64,000 bases of DNA from Phycisphaeraceae bacterium (GTDB lineage: Bacteria > Planctomycetota > Phycisphaerae > Phycisphaerales > SM1A02), in NCBI GenBank assembly GCA_019636735.1, contig JAHBWY010000002.1:248001-312000 (forward strand), in the 5' to 3' direction. The translations under genes were made by a program, and so were the position numbers. This document shows, one piece after another, positions 8,035 to 17,000 of the stretch. Numbering within the stretch: position 1 is the stretch's first letter; every line of letters begins with the position of its first letter. Below the pieces are notes generated by a model that did not search any database, was not told the origin of the DNA, and saw only the letters and a list, made by a program, of their open reading frames with translations.

Positions 8035-9309
8035 TCAGGTGTGGCGAGCAATCTGGGAGACGCTCACCGCAAGAACATTCTCATTCTTTGAGATGTGGTC
8101 GATCTGCTCGCTCGTGGGGACGCCATCGAGGTGAATGCGCGCGAGCGCCGCCTTCGCTCCCTCGTAGATGATGTTCTCCATCTCCTCGACATTGATCTTC
8201 GCCTGGCCGAGGGTGTAGAAGACATGCGCGAGAACACCCGGGCGATTGAGATGACGCACGGAGAGCAGGGTCGTGGCCGGTGTGGTCGCGGCGCGGTTCA
8301 CGCAGTTCGGGACGCGCCCATGGAGGATGTAGTCACGAATGATCCGGACGGTCTCCGAAGCCACGGCCTGCTGCGCCTGGTCGGTGCTGGCACCGACATG
8401 GTGCGTGCCATAGACGCCGGGTTCCTTCACGATCGGGTCCTCGAAGGTGCCCGTGCCGCCCGCGGGTTCCTTGGCGAAGACATCGAGACCGGCGCGGAGC
8501 TTCTTGTCGCGGATGGCCGCGGTCATGGCTGCCTGGTCGACCACCGTGCCGCGACTCGTGTTCACCAGGATCGCGTGGGGCTTGAGCGCCGCGAAGAACT
8601 TCTCACCGACGAGGTTCGCCGTCTCCTCGTTGGCCGCGACACTGATGCTGATGACATCGGAGACCTTCGCGAGGTTGACGATGTTCGAGCAGAAGTCGCA
8701 TTGATGGGCGGCCGCGCGCTCCTCGGTGAGATTGCGGCTCCAGGCGGCGACCTTCATGCCGAAGGCTCGTCCGCGCCGGGCGATCTCCTGCCCGATCTGT
8801 CCGAGGCCGACGATGCCGAGCGTGCGACCGTAAAGCCCCTGCGCCGCGGAGTACTCCTTCTTGTTCCATGTGCCGGCTCGGAGGTCCGCCACCTGGTCGG
8901 GAATGCGGCGGTCGGCGGCGAGGATGAGTCCCCACGCCAACTCGGCGACGGCGATCGAGTTCTTCCCGGGGCAGTTCGCCACGAAGACGCCGCGACGGCT
9001 CGCGGCCGCGACATCGATGGTGTCATAGCCGGCGCCCGCGCGCACGATCAGACCCAGCTTGGTTGCGGCGTCGATCGCCTGGGCATTGACCTTTCGACTT
9101 CGAACAACGAGCACCTCGGCGCCGCTCTCCGCAAGCGCTGCGCCGAGGCCGTCGGCGGGCAGATCGGGCTTGAGCAGGACCTCGCAGCCGAAGGCCTTGA
9201 GAGCGTCGACGGCGGAGGTCTCGAGCTTGTCGGCGATAAGCACGCGGGCCAGTGGAACACCGGCGATGGGAGCCGCGCCGCTGGCGGTCTGGGAGGCGGA
9301 TGATTGCAT
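8035..9309 (-). CDS. serA: D-3-phosphoglycerate dehydrogenase with C-terminal ACT domain
   Basis: A 424-residue NAD-dependent 2-hydroxyacid dehydrogenase that oxidises 3-phosphoglycerate to 3-phosphohydroxypyruvate, committing carbon to serine. The substrate-binding lobe starts RVLIADKLE; the NAD site GIVGLGQIG and the substrate motif AGAGYDTIDV are clear. The catalytic His sits in THHVGASTDQAQ. Residues about 345-424 look like an ACT domain (SVRHLNRPGVLAHVF, INVEEMENI), which binds serine in feedback-inhibited forms. A TACACT box 6 nt before the ATG (9316-9321 on this strand) and the lack of a Shine-Dalgarno suggest a leaderless transcript. It precedes serC and follows the DUF1015 gene. Confidence 0.95.
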   Translation of the reverse strand: MQSSASQTASGAAPIAGVPLARVLIADKLETSAVDALKAFGCEVLLKPDLPADGLGAALAESGAEVLVVRSRKVNAQAIDAATKLGLIVRAGAGYDTIDVAAASRRGVFVANCPGKNSIAVAELAWGLILAADRRIPDQVADLRAGTWNKKEYSAAQGLYGRTLGIVGLGQIGQEIARRGRAFGMKVAAWSRNLTEERAAAHQCDFCSNIVNLAKVSDVISISVAANEETANLVGEKFFAALKPHAILVNTSRGTVVDQAAMTAAIRDKKLRAGLDVFAKEPAGGTGTFEDPIVKEPGVYGTHHVGASTDQAQQAVASETVRIIRDYILHGRVPNCVNRAATTPATTLLSVRHLNRPGVLAHVFYTLGQAKINVEEMENIIYEGAKAALARIHLDGVPTSEQIDHISKNENVLAVSVSQIARHT

Positions 9310-9315
9310 CGCGGA

Positions 9316-9321
9316 AGTGTA
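9316..9321 (-). promoter_or_regulatory. TACACT -10-like box before serA
   Basis: TACACT reads on the minus strand and ends 6 nt before the serA ATG at 9309. No Shine-Dalgarno is present between box and start. It is part of the TACNNT set described in findings. Confidence 0.4.
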
Positions 9322-9387
9322 CCCGCGGCCGCAGGTCGTTCCGAGTCACACGGTCATCATGCCGCGCCGGCGATGCCGTGGGGCGCG

Positions 9388-10641
9388 TCAGAATGAGTGC
9401 ATGAAGAGACCGCTGCGAAGCTTCGGATGAAACCAGGTGCTCTTCGGCGGCATGATCTGGTGGGCCTCGGCCACCGCGAGAAGCTCATCCATGCTCGTTG
9501 CGAACATGCTGAACGCAACGGCCGCGGCGCCTGAGTCGACCTGCCCCATGAGCTCGGCGGTCCCCACGCTGCCACCCACGAAGCCGATGCGCGCATCGCG
9601 CCGCGGATCCTGGATACCGAGGGCGGGCGCAAGGACGAGATCCTGGAGCAGTGAGACATCAAGTCGAGCGACCGCATCGCGACCCTCAAGGTGCTGTGGC
9701 GCCGGCTGCCACTGGTACCAGCGACCTCGGTCGGGCCCGGGCTCCGCGCGATGGGCCAGATACACGCAGACCTTGCCGTGGGAGTCGGGATCGGGGTGCA
9801 CCGTGGGTGTGAGCGAACCGTTGTTCCGCAGGTGCTCGAGGAACGCCTCGGCACTATGCCCGTTCAGGTCCTTCACCACTCGGTGATAGGGGAGGATCAC
9901 GAGTTGCTCCGCCGGGAAGATCACGGCGGGGAATCGGCGATGCTCCTCGCCCTGACCCGCCGGCGCGCGTCCCTCATCGACTTCGCGCGCCACGCGATCG
10001 GCGGCGGCGGAGCGATGGTGGCCATCGGCGACATAGACCACGCCGAGCTCCCGGAAGGCATCGACATACTCGGCGACATGACGCGAACGCCAAAGGCTGT
10101 GCGTGACGCCATCACGCGCAACGAAGTGATAGAGCGGACGCTCATTCATGTCCGCTGACAGCAGGGAGTTCAGCGCGTCGGCGCCGCGCGCTGCCAGAAG
10201 CACGGGCTCAGCGTGCGTCCGCGTCGTCAGGATGTGCCGAACTCGATCATCTTCCTTGTCGGGTCGCGTCTTCTCGTGAATGCGGATTCGACCGGAGCGG
10301 TAATCCTCAACATCCATGCAGGCGACGAGGCCCGCTTGGCGTCGTCCAACCACCGAGAGGCGATAGACATAGAACGACGGCGCATCATCTCGGAGCAGGA
10401 TGCCCTGATCGCAGAATTCACCGAGCTTCCTGCGGGCGTGCTCGTAGACCGGAGTCGAGTGGGGGTCGATCGATGGATCGAGTTCGATCTCCGATCGGAC
10501 GACTCGAAGGAACGAGGCAGGGCGACCGTCGGCCAGTGCTCGCGCCTCGGCTGTCGTGACGACATCATAAGGCTCGCATGCCACCTCGGCGGCGCGACTG
10601 GCAATGGGGCGAAGGGCTGGAAAGGGGTGAACGCGGATCAC
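9388..10641 (-). CDS. DUF1015 family protein linked to serine biosynthesis
   Basis: A 417-residue DUF1015 protein, the usual family length when started at the GTG at 10641; an ATG at 10761 would add 40 atypical residues. The N-terminus VIRVHPFPALRPI, the central YVADGHHRSAAA (D206-R210) and FPAVIFPAEQLVILPYHRVV are family features. The DGHHR motif resembles the nucleotide-binding GxxR motif of ParB/sulfiredoxin-fold proteins, including the ADP-dependent serine kinase SerK; that relation is an inference. From general knowledge, DUF1015 genes often sit beside serA and serC, as here, so a role in serine or phosphoserine metabolism is likely although no reaction is established. A near-consensus TACAAT -10 lies at 10658-10663, 16 nt before the GTG, supporting this start. 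Confidence 0.8.
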   Translation of the reverse strand: MIRVHPFPALRPIASRAAEVACEPYDVVTTAEARALADGRPASFLRVVRSEIELDPSIDPHSTPVYEHARRKLGEFCDQGILLRDDAPSFYVYRLSVVGRRQAGLVACMDVEDYRSGRIRIHEKTRPDKEDDRVRHILTTRTHAEPVLLAARGADALNSLLSADMNERPLYHFVARDGVTHSLWRSRHVAEYVDAFRELGVVYVADGHHRSAAADRVAREVDEGRAPAGQGEEHRRFPAVIFPAEQLVILPYHRVVKDLNGHSAEAFLEHLRNNGSLTPTVHPDPDSHGKVCVYLAHRAEPGPDRGRWYQWQPAPQHLEGRDAVARLDVSLLQDLVLAPALGIQDPRRDARIGFVGGSVGTAELMGQVDSGAAAVAFSMFATSMDELLAVAEAHQIMPPKSTWFHPKLRSGLFMHSF

Positions 10642-10657
10642 GGTGGTAAAGCGAACG

Positions 10658-10663
10658 ATTGTA
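10658..10663 (-). promoter_or_regulatory. TACAAT -10 element for the DUF1015 gene
   Basis: TACAAT on the minus strand differs from TATAAT at one base and lies 16 nt before the chosen GTG at 10641, giving a predicted leader of about 9 nt. No clear -35 is seen 16-18 nt further upstream. Confidence 0.4.
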
Positions 10664-10887
10664 GCGGGTCCGGGAAGAGACTTCGGCTGCCGGCGCGCCA
10701 CGCAGTTGGGGTGGGTCGGCGCGGCTGCGACGCGCGGCTGGTGGGGCTGTGCAAGTGACACCTTCGACGCGGCACGGCGAAGTCGTCAACGCCTCGATGA
10801 GCCCCGAGGACAGGCCGATCTCCCAAGGGCCTCGGGGTTCAAGGTGTTCCCCAAGGGCCCGAGCAGTTCTGAAGAGGAGAAGCGTTC

Positions 10888-11493
10888 ATGCAGTCATCCT
10901 GCACACTGTCGATGCGAGCCGCGGCGGAGGGCCTCCTGGCGGGATTCGCCACCATGGACAGGGACATGGCCGACCACTGCCGGCGGGTCAGCGAGTTGGC
11001 GGGGGGCTTGGCCCGCGCCGCCGGCTTGAGCGTGCGAGAGATCACCATCACCGAGGTCGCGGGGCTGCTGCACGACATCGGGAAGTTCCGGGTGCCTGCG
11101 CGGATCCTCCGGAAGCCGGGGCCTCTGACGCCAGGTGAGCGTTCGCTCATCCAGGAGCACTCGGAGATGGGCTCGGAGATCGTGTCGAGGGTTGGCGCGC
11201 TTCGTTCATTCGCCGCTGCGGTCACCCACCACCATGAACGATGGGATGGCACCGGGTACCCGGGTCGCCTCGCGGGGGAGGAGATTCCGCTCGTCGCGCG
11301 AATCATCGCAGTGGTCGACGCCTGGGATGCCATGGTCCAGCCGCGCGGCTACGCGCCGACGCGATCGATCGAGGAGGCACGAGCTGAGATCCTTCGCGGC
11401 GCGGGCAGCCAGTTCGACCCTGCGCTCGCAGAGCTCTTCGTGCACGAAGTGGTCGACGAGCGCGTCGATCGCGCCCTCCTGATGGCCGCGTGA
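10888..11493 (+). CDS. Stand-alone HD-GYP domain protein (probable c-di-GMP phosphodiesterase)
   Basis: A 201-residue protein made almost entirely of an HD-GYP domain, the metal-dependent phosphodiesterase that degrades cyclic-di-GMP. The HD pair is H62-D63 in LLHDIGKFRVP. The HHERWDGTGYPGRLAGEEIP signature with G123-Y124-P125 follows, then ARIIAVVDAWDAM. All metal ligands expected in the core appear to be present. There is no receiver or sensor domain, so regulation must come from expression or a partner. A GAGGAG Shine-Dalgarno lies just upstream of the ATG. It is shorter than the HD-GYP response regulator at 19175 and only moderately similar to it. It is followed on the same strand by a small sigma-region-4-like gene. 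Confidence 0.88.
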   Translation: MQSSCTLSMRAAAEGLLAGFATMDRDMADHCRRVSELAGGLARAAGLSVREITITEVAGLLHDIGKFRVPARILRKPGPLTPGERSLIQEHSEMGSEIVSRVGALRSFAAAVTHHHERWDGTGYPGRLAGEEIPLVARIIAVVDAWDAMVQPRGYAPTRSIEEARAEILRGAGSQFDPALAELFVHEVVDERVDRALLMAA

Positions 11494-11572
11494 GCGAGGC
11501 CGGGAGAAGGCGCCTGCGCGCGAAAGAGGTGCGCTCACACGCGCGCCGTGGGCACGAGCCAGGAACTCGCGT

Positions 11573-11578
11573 TACCAT
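11573..11578 (+). promoter_or_regulatory. TACCAT -10-like box for the small HTH gene
   Basis: TACCAT lies 20 nt upstream of the ATG at 11599, with a GGGAGGG Shine-Dalgarno between them. This gives a short leader, in contrast to the leaderless genes that share the same box type. Confidence 0.3.
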
Positions 11579-11598
11579 GCGGACTCGGGAGGGCCGCC

Positions 11599-11826
11599 AT
11601 GGAGGGCGACATGCTGAGCACGATCGCTGAACTGACGGAGACGGAGCGACTGGTCCTGATCATGCACTGGGGCGATCGATGCACCATCGATGAGATGGCC
11701 AGCGTGCTCGCCCGCGATCGCGGGGAGATCTCGGCGATTGTTCACCGGGTGCGAGAGATTGTCTCCGAGGCGGTGGCGCTCACCCCGTCCATTTGCCCAG
11801 CAGGATCGCCAGATCAGCTCCGTTGA
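11599..11826 (+). CDS. Small sigma-70 region 4-like helix-turn-helix protein
   Basis: A 75-residue protein. Residues 10-55 read LTETERLVLIMHW, then TIDEMASVLARDRGEISAIVHRV, a helix-turn-helix arrangement like sigma-factor region 4 (LTxRExxVL followed by TxxEIAxxL). It has no region 2, so it is not a full sigma factor; it may be a small DNA-binding regulator or a decayed sigma. The start is fixed by a good GGGAGGG Shine-Dalgarno 6 nt upstream; a second ATG at 11611 is possible. Its last 47 nt overlap the 3' end of the convergent dockerin-protein gene, and the C-terminal 20 residues are probably unstructured. Function is not known. Confidence 0.55.
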   Translation: MEGDMLSTIAELTETERLVLIMHWGDRCTIDEMASVLARDRGEISAIVHRVREIVSEAVALTPSICPAGSPDQLR

Positions 11827-12862
11827 CGACACCGTCGTTGTTCAGATCGGCGGCGCATCCGACGCATGGGCCCCAGGTTCCGAGCAACAGGGCAAGGTCG
11901 GCGCCATTCACTGAGCCATCGCAGTTGAGGTCGGCGGGGATGCACTCCGGAAGAATCGTCACCTGGTACTCCAAGCGCGCCGGCTGCGCCAATCCAAAGA
12001 TGACGAAGGCATTTTCCTTGCTGTAGAAGCGGGGAAAGTTGCCGCCCTGCTGGACCACGAAAGTCAGGCTGGTGATGGCGAACATCAACCGCCCGGCATC
12101 GACGCCCTTGGCGAGATAGCCCTGAATGTCAGGATCGCTCACATCGAGGTCAAAGTGCATGACGGTGCCGACGGGAATCAGATCGCCCGGTTCAAGACCG
12201 TCGATCAGGCCGACGCTGAATCGCTTCGGATCAAAGCCCTCGCGCGGGTTGTTGCTGACATCGATCGCCGCGCCCTGCTCGTTGAAGGAGAGCGCGAAGG
12301 CATTGCGAACACTCGGGCTCAGAGGACTGTTCGGCGGCACCGTGTAGGGCGAGTTCTCCGCAAAGGTCTGAAGCGAGAACCCGTTGCGGAAGCCGACCCC
12401 GAAGAGTTCGACCGGCTGGCCCGGGTCAGGGTCGGGAACCCACTCTGGGTCCGATGGGTCGAGGAAGCTCTGCCATGGATCGGGCGTCGGGTCGTACTCA
12501 ACGATGAGGTCATTCGCGAACTCGACGGTGAGGCGCAACGAAGTCACCAGGTATCGATGAGCACCAAGACCCGCGGGGACGAGCGAACCCGTATCGAAGC
12601 GCACCAGCATCTGCCCGTCGCGGCTGTCGAAGTCCGGCGCACCGGGTTCCGAGCCGAAGGTCGAGATCGTTGCTTCCGCGCCAGCTTGAGCGCCGAATGG
12701 GTACATCCAGCGATCGAGCGCCGGGGTCAGGATGAGGCCTTGGTAGTTGACCTCCGCACTCGCTGACGCCGCGAGAAGAAGCGCGGGAGCGACCGCGGCG
12801 AAGCCGGTGGTCAGAAAGGAGGATCGGGACGAGGGTCTGGGCAAGGTGGTGGGGGCGGTCAT
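11780..12862 (-). CDS. Secreted protein with two C-terminal dockerin-like repeats
   Basis: A 360-residue protein with a signal peptide (hydrophobic stretch TGFAAVAPALLLAASASA, cleavage probably after ASA) and a beta-rich middle of unknown function. The C-terminus holds two calcium-binding dockerin-type repeats, DLNCDGSVNGADLALLL and DLNNDGVVNGADLAILL, separated by a CxxC-containing linker. Such repeats end many secreted planctomycete proteins, usually without identifiable cohesin partners, and may anchor or sort proteins at the surface. The ATG at 12862 is preceded by TACACT at 6 nt, and a Fur-like palindrome sits just upstream, so expression may respond to iron. The stop overlaps the convergent HTH gene by 47 nt. 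The middle region was not assigned to a family. Confidence 0.75.
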   Translation of the reverse strand: MTAPTTLPRPSSRSSFLTTGFAAVAPALLLAASASAEVNYQGLILTPALDRWMYPFGAQAGAEATISTFGSEPGAPDFDSRDGQMLVRFDTGSLVPAGLGAHRYLVTSLRLTVEFANDLIVEYDPTPDPWQSFLDPSDPEWVPDPDPGQPVELFGVGFRNGFSLQTFAENSPYTVPPNSPLSPSVRNAFALSFNEQGAAIDVSNNPREGFDPKRFSVGLIDGLEPGDLIPVGTVMHFDLDVSDPDIQGYLAKGVDAGRLMFAITSLTFVVQQGGNFPRFYSKENAFVIFGLAQPARLEYQVTILPECIPADLNCDGSVNGADLALLLGTWGPCVGCAADLNNDGVVNGADLAILLGKWTG

Positions 12863-12868
12863 GGCAGG

Positions 12869-12874
12869 AGTGTA
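12869..12874 (-). promoter_or_regulatory. TACACT -10-like box for the dockerin protein gene
   Basis: TACACT (minus strand) ends 6 nt before the ATG at 12862. TTGCGA at 12893-12898 (minus strand) lies 18 nt upstream of it and could be the -35; the Fur-like palindrome covers that -35. Confidence 0.45.
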
Positions 12875-12881
12875 GTTGGTA

Positions 12882-12898
12882 TTGAGAATGATTCGCAA
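12882..12898. promoter_or_regulatory. Fur-family operator candidate
   Basis: TTGAGAATGATTCGCAA is an interrupted palindrome around one central base. Its core compares with the Fur 7-1-7 consensus TGATAATnATTATCA with one mismatch in the left arm and two in the right. It lies in the divergent space between the dockerin protein and the prepilin-like protein and overlaps the presumed -35 of the former, a position expected for repression. The exact Fur-family member (iron, zinc or peroxide) cannot be told. Confidence 0.5.
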
Positions 12899-12937
12899 GA
12901 TCGTCACGGAACGCCTATCATGCGATCCGCGTATCTG

Positions 12938-12961
12938 GAGAGCGGCACGAGCCGCACTCTC
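12938..12961 (+). other. Stem-loop in the leader of the prepilin-like gene
   Basis: GAGAG/CTCTC outer arms and CGGC/GCCG inner arms enclose the loop ACGA with a two-base bulge. It lies between a TATCAT -10-like hexamer at 12916-12921 and the ATG at 12968. It could affect mRNA stability or translation. Confidence 0.35.
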
Positions 12962-12967
12962 GGTTCG

Positions 12968-13894
12968 ATGCAGAAGGTTCACCCGATGCCCTCCGCTCCA
13001 GCGTCCCCACGATTTGCGTTCCGAGTCCGATGTTCCCCGGTCCGACGCCCCGCCCGCAGGTCCGGACGGTACGAGCGCCGTGGCTTCACGGTTGTGGAGT
13101 TGCTGGTGGTTGTCGCGACGATTGCTGTTCTGCTCGCGTTCTCGGTGCCTGCATTCAGGCGATTGGTGGCCGACAGCTCGCGGGCGCGAGAGATGGCGGC
13201 GGCACGACAGATGGTCATGGCGTGGAACACCTACGCCACGGATTCCAATGCGTGGGTTCTGCCCGGATTCAAGACCGGACTTCCTGCACGACTTCAGGAT
13301 GGCTCGTTCATTTCCCCGAACAGCTATGGCGGCGGAGCGACCATCGCCGCCCGATATCCATGGCGGATCGCCCCCTATCTCGGGCACAAGTTCGAGGGGA
13401 TGTACATCAACGAGCAAGCTTCCGAACTCGAGAAGCTGAAGAACGGGAAGCACGAGGAGTACCTCTACTTCGCGAGCCTCTATCCGAGCCTCGGCATGAA
13501 CAGCACCTTCGTGGGCGGTGACCAGGAGCGCTACGCCTTCCTGCCGAACGCCCCGGCACCGCTCAAGAACTTCTATGTCCAGCGGCTCTCCAGCATTCGC
13601 AATCCCGACAAGCTTTTGCTCTTTGCGTCGTCGCGCACTGATGCGACGAGCGACAACCGCCAGGTCGAGGGGTACTTCCGGATCGAGTCGCCGCGTCTCG
13701 TGACCTCGCAGTGGCAGGCTGCCTATGACCCGGCGCAGCCCGCGAGCTATGGCAACATCAGCGCGCGACACGATGGAACCGCGGTCTGCGCCTTCACCAG
13801 CGGCGCGGTCGACACCATTCAGGTTGATGCCCTCAGGGACATGCGCTTCTGGGCCAACACCGCGAATGCCTTCGACTGGCAGCTGACGCCTTAG
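12968..13894 (+). CDS. Secreted protein with type II/IV prepilin N-terminus
   Basis: A 308-residue protein with a prepilin-type signal: a basic leader ending RRG, cleavage before FTVVELLVVVATIAVLLAFSV with Glu at position +5. It should be cleaved and N-methylated by a prepilin peptidase and inserted through its N-terminal helix. The leader is long (about 39 residues from the ATG at 12968; even longer from 12920), a feature often seen in planctomycete pilin-like proteins. The mature part has an ISARHDGTAVCAFTSGAVD segment typical of the large planctomycete prepilin-like families. It is separate from the T2SS cluster and divergent from the dockerin protein, and could be a minor pseudopilin or surface fibre subunit. 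Confidence 0.75.
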   Translation: MQKVHPMPSAPASPRFAFRVRCSPVRRPARRSGRYERRGFTVVELLVVVATIAVLLAFSVPAFRRLVADSSRAREMAAARQMVMAWNTYATDSNAWVLPGFKTGLPARLQDGSFISPNSYGGGATIAARYPWRIAPYLGHKFEGMYINEQASELEKLKNGKHEEYLYFASLYPSLGMNSTFVGGDQERYAFLPNAPAPLKNFYVQRLSSIRNPDKLLLFASSRTDATSDNRQVEGYFRIESPRLVTSQWQAAYDPAQPASYGNISARHDGTAVCAFTSGAVDTIQVDALRDMRFWANTANAFDWQLTP

Positions 13895-13982
13895 CGATCT
13901 CCGGTCGCACGGCAGGCCCGTGCTGGAGCCAGATTTCGTGAACAAGGCCGCTATCTGAGGCATTTCAACGGCCGTTCGGCGA

Positions 13983-14016
13983 ATCGGCGCTCAACCCGGC
14001 CCCGGTTCAGGCCGAT
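13983..14016 (+). other. Inverted repeat upstream of the hybrid histidine kinase
   Basis: ATCGGC (13983-13988) and GCCGAT (14011-14016) flank an inner AACC/GGTT pair, ending about 10 nt before the kinase start. No T-tract follows. It may be a leader hairpin or the end of the upstream transcript. Confidence 0.25.
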
Positions 14017-14027
14017 CGAAGGCGGTG

Positions 14028-17000
14028 ATGCCGTGCGATCCGCAGGAACATCATCATCGCGCCATGGCAATGGCGTCGGCGCGAACCGCGATTGCCGAGG
14101 TTGAACTGCGCCTCGGAGTGTGTGGCGGTCACTCGCGTCTCCTTCGCGCGTCCGTCGTGGCAGCGATCGTCTTCTCGGTGTGTCTGATCTCCGTGGTGTT
14201 GATCACACGATCGAAGTTCGCCGTGGACAGTGACCGAATTGCCGAGCGGCACCGACTCGAACAAGATCAGTTCCGTGCGATGGTCGAGTTCACGATCGGG
14301 GATCGCATGCGGGAATTCGAGCAGGCACTCCGCGCAGCCCAGAGTTACTTCGACGGCAGCAACGGTGTGGATCGAGCGGAGTGGCTGCGAGTGGTCACAG
14401 CCGTTCGACGGAGTGTTGATCCGAGCGGCGTCAACGCAATGCTCGTCATCACCCGCATTCCGGAGGACCAGCGGGAGGCGCTGATCGCGACGCTCCTTCC
14501 TCGCGAGGAGTCAGCGCATGTCACTCAGGCGCCATGCTCCGATGGCCCGCACCAGTTTCCCGAGGCATGGGTAGTGACTCATTGCGAGCCGGAGCCAGTG
14601 GCGCACTTCATGCTCGGGCGCGACTTGAGCCAATGTGCCGACCGCGTTGATGCAATGCTCGAAGCGTGCGACTCGAACGAATGCCGCATCACCGGTCTGA
14701 TTGACCTATGGGGCGGCGTTTCCACGCGCGGGTTCAACCTCTACCTGCCGATCTTCAACACCACGGTGCCGCCGGAGACGATTGGCGATCGCCGACAGGC
14801 GCTGGCCGGCTGGGTCTGTCTTCGATTCGAGTCGGAGCGTTTCCTCAGTGACAATGCAATCAAGGCGCTCGACTCCGTCGGGCAGGTCTGGGTTCACAAC
14901 GGGCCGGAGCCTTCGGAGGATTCCTTGATCTGCCATGGGGACGGGGCGGGCGCAGGCCCCCCGGCCGATGCATCGGTGAATTGGTTCAGCGTGCCTGTGG
15001 CCGGTCGAACCTGGACCGTTGGTACGCGCCTCCATGCGGGGCAGCCTTCGGCGGTCAATCAGTGGCTGCTTCCCATCGGCGGAGTCATCTTCGCCGCCCT
15101 CGCATCCGGAATCGCAGCCATGCTCATTCGAACGCGCGCCCGCGCAGTGGAGATCGCGCGGCGAATGACATCGGAGCTGCGTCGCGCGGTCATGGAATCG
15201 GACCGCCTGAACCACGAGCTTCGGCTCCAGTCGATCGCCCTCGACACCGCCACGATCCTTTCGGAGACTGATGCCGACGGTCGCATCACCGCGGTGAATG
15301 ATCTCTTCTGCCGGGTCACCGGGTACTCCCGCGAGGAGCTGATCGGAGCCACGCACCGCCTCATCAGCTCGGGGCGTCACAGCGCCGAGTTCTGGAGCTC
15401 GATGTTCGAGTGTCTCCACCGCGACGGCATCTGGAACGGCACCATCTGCAATCGATCCAAGAACGGATCGCTGATCTGGCTGAAGACCGCCATCGTGGCC
15501 ATTCGCGACCAGCATGGACGGATCGTGCGCTTCGTCTCGGTCCGCTCGGACCTGACAGAGCAGATTCTTGCCGAGGAGAGCCTTGCCGCCGCCTTGGAGC
15601 GTGCCTGCAGTTCTGAGAGTGAGCTGCGCATGCTGCTGTCCATTGCCACTGGAGCGTCGCGATCCCTCTGCAAGAGCGAGGCGCTTCACCTGGCCCTCGA
15701 AGCCCTCCGTGAGGCGACCGGGTGTCGATCCGCGCGGGTGAGCCGAATCGGTGGAGACGGCACTACGGGCCACCCGTCGCTCGAGGTTCGCTCAGTGGAT
15801 GGGAGCAGCAACTCATTGTGGACAGACGCCGCTTGGAAGCTCGTCGATGATTCCATGGGACATGGCGAGACCTCGCTTGACCTTCGCGCCGACCCTTCGG
15901 AAACCATGTGGTTCAGATCGGAGTCTGATGGTGGTGCCGATACCGACGACGGTGCCACGGGCGGTCCGCGGCCGATCACCGCCGTTCGTATTCCGATCCG
16001 CACCGGCGAGGTTCTCCAGGTGGTGGTCGAACTTCTCTGGGACGGAGACTTCGTCCCCGGCGAGCGCCTCACGCGAATGCTCGAGGTCGCCGCCGGGGAG
16101 ATTCGACGCGGACTTGAGCGCATTGATGCTGAGCAACGGGTGATTGAGTCCGAGCGTTTCTCTCGCGCGACCGTGGACGCACTCCAAGCTCATGTAGCGA
16201 TCCTCGATGAGCGCGGCACGATCCTTGCCGTCAACGAGGCATGGCGTTCGTTCGCGTCGGCCAACGGATCGACGGGCGCCTTCGAGGGCGTCAACTACCT
16301 CACGGTGTGCCGGTCCGCCGCCGGGGACAGCGCCTCGAAGGCCATTGAAGCTGCCGAGGGTGTCCGGATGGTCCTCGAGGGTTCCAGGCAGAGCTTCTCG
16401 ATGGAGTATGACTGTCACTCCCCCCGCGAGCAACGATGGTTCATGATGCGCGTCGCGCGCTTCCCCGGTGACGGAGCCGTGAGGGTCGTCGTTTCTCACG
16501 AGAACATCACCGAGGTGCGCCTCGCACAGGAGCGGTTGGCCGAGCAGGCCAACGCTCTCGCCTGTGCGGTCGAGGCGGCGCGAGCCAGCGAAGAACAGGC
16601 TCGCGCCATGATCGGTGGTGCACTCGATGCCGCGATCGCCGCCGATGAAAATGGGGTCATCATCTCATGGAACCAGCATGCAGAAGCTGCATTTGGCTGG
16701 ACTCGCGACGAGGCGGTGGGACGAAACCTGACCGACACGCTGATTCCGGAGCGATTTCACGAAGGACATCGTGCCGGCCTCGCACGGTTCTGCGCCCAAG
16801 GCGGCGGTCGCGTGATCGGTCGCCGCGTGGAGCTTGTTGCCCGCTGCAAAGATGGTCGTGAGATCCCGGTCGAGATGTCGGTCGCGGCGTCGCGCATGGC
16901 CAACGGCCGTCTCATGTTCTGCTCGTTTCTTCGAGACATTTCGGATCGCCGGGCGGCTGAAGCGGCGCGTGAACTGCACACCCAGCAGTTGTTGGATGCC

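Noticed and set aside
8095..9303. A 402-codon open frame opposite serA
   Set aside because: Shadow of serA; no motifs and no start signals.
12863..13963. Upstream extension of the dockerin-protein frame
   Set aside because: It runs antisense through the prepilin-like gene, and the signal peptide at 12862 marks the true start.
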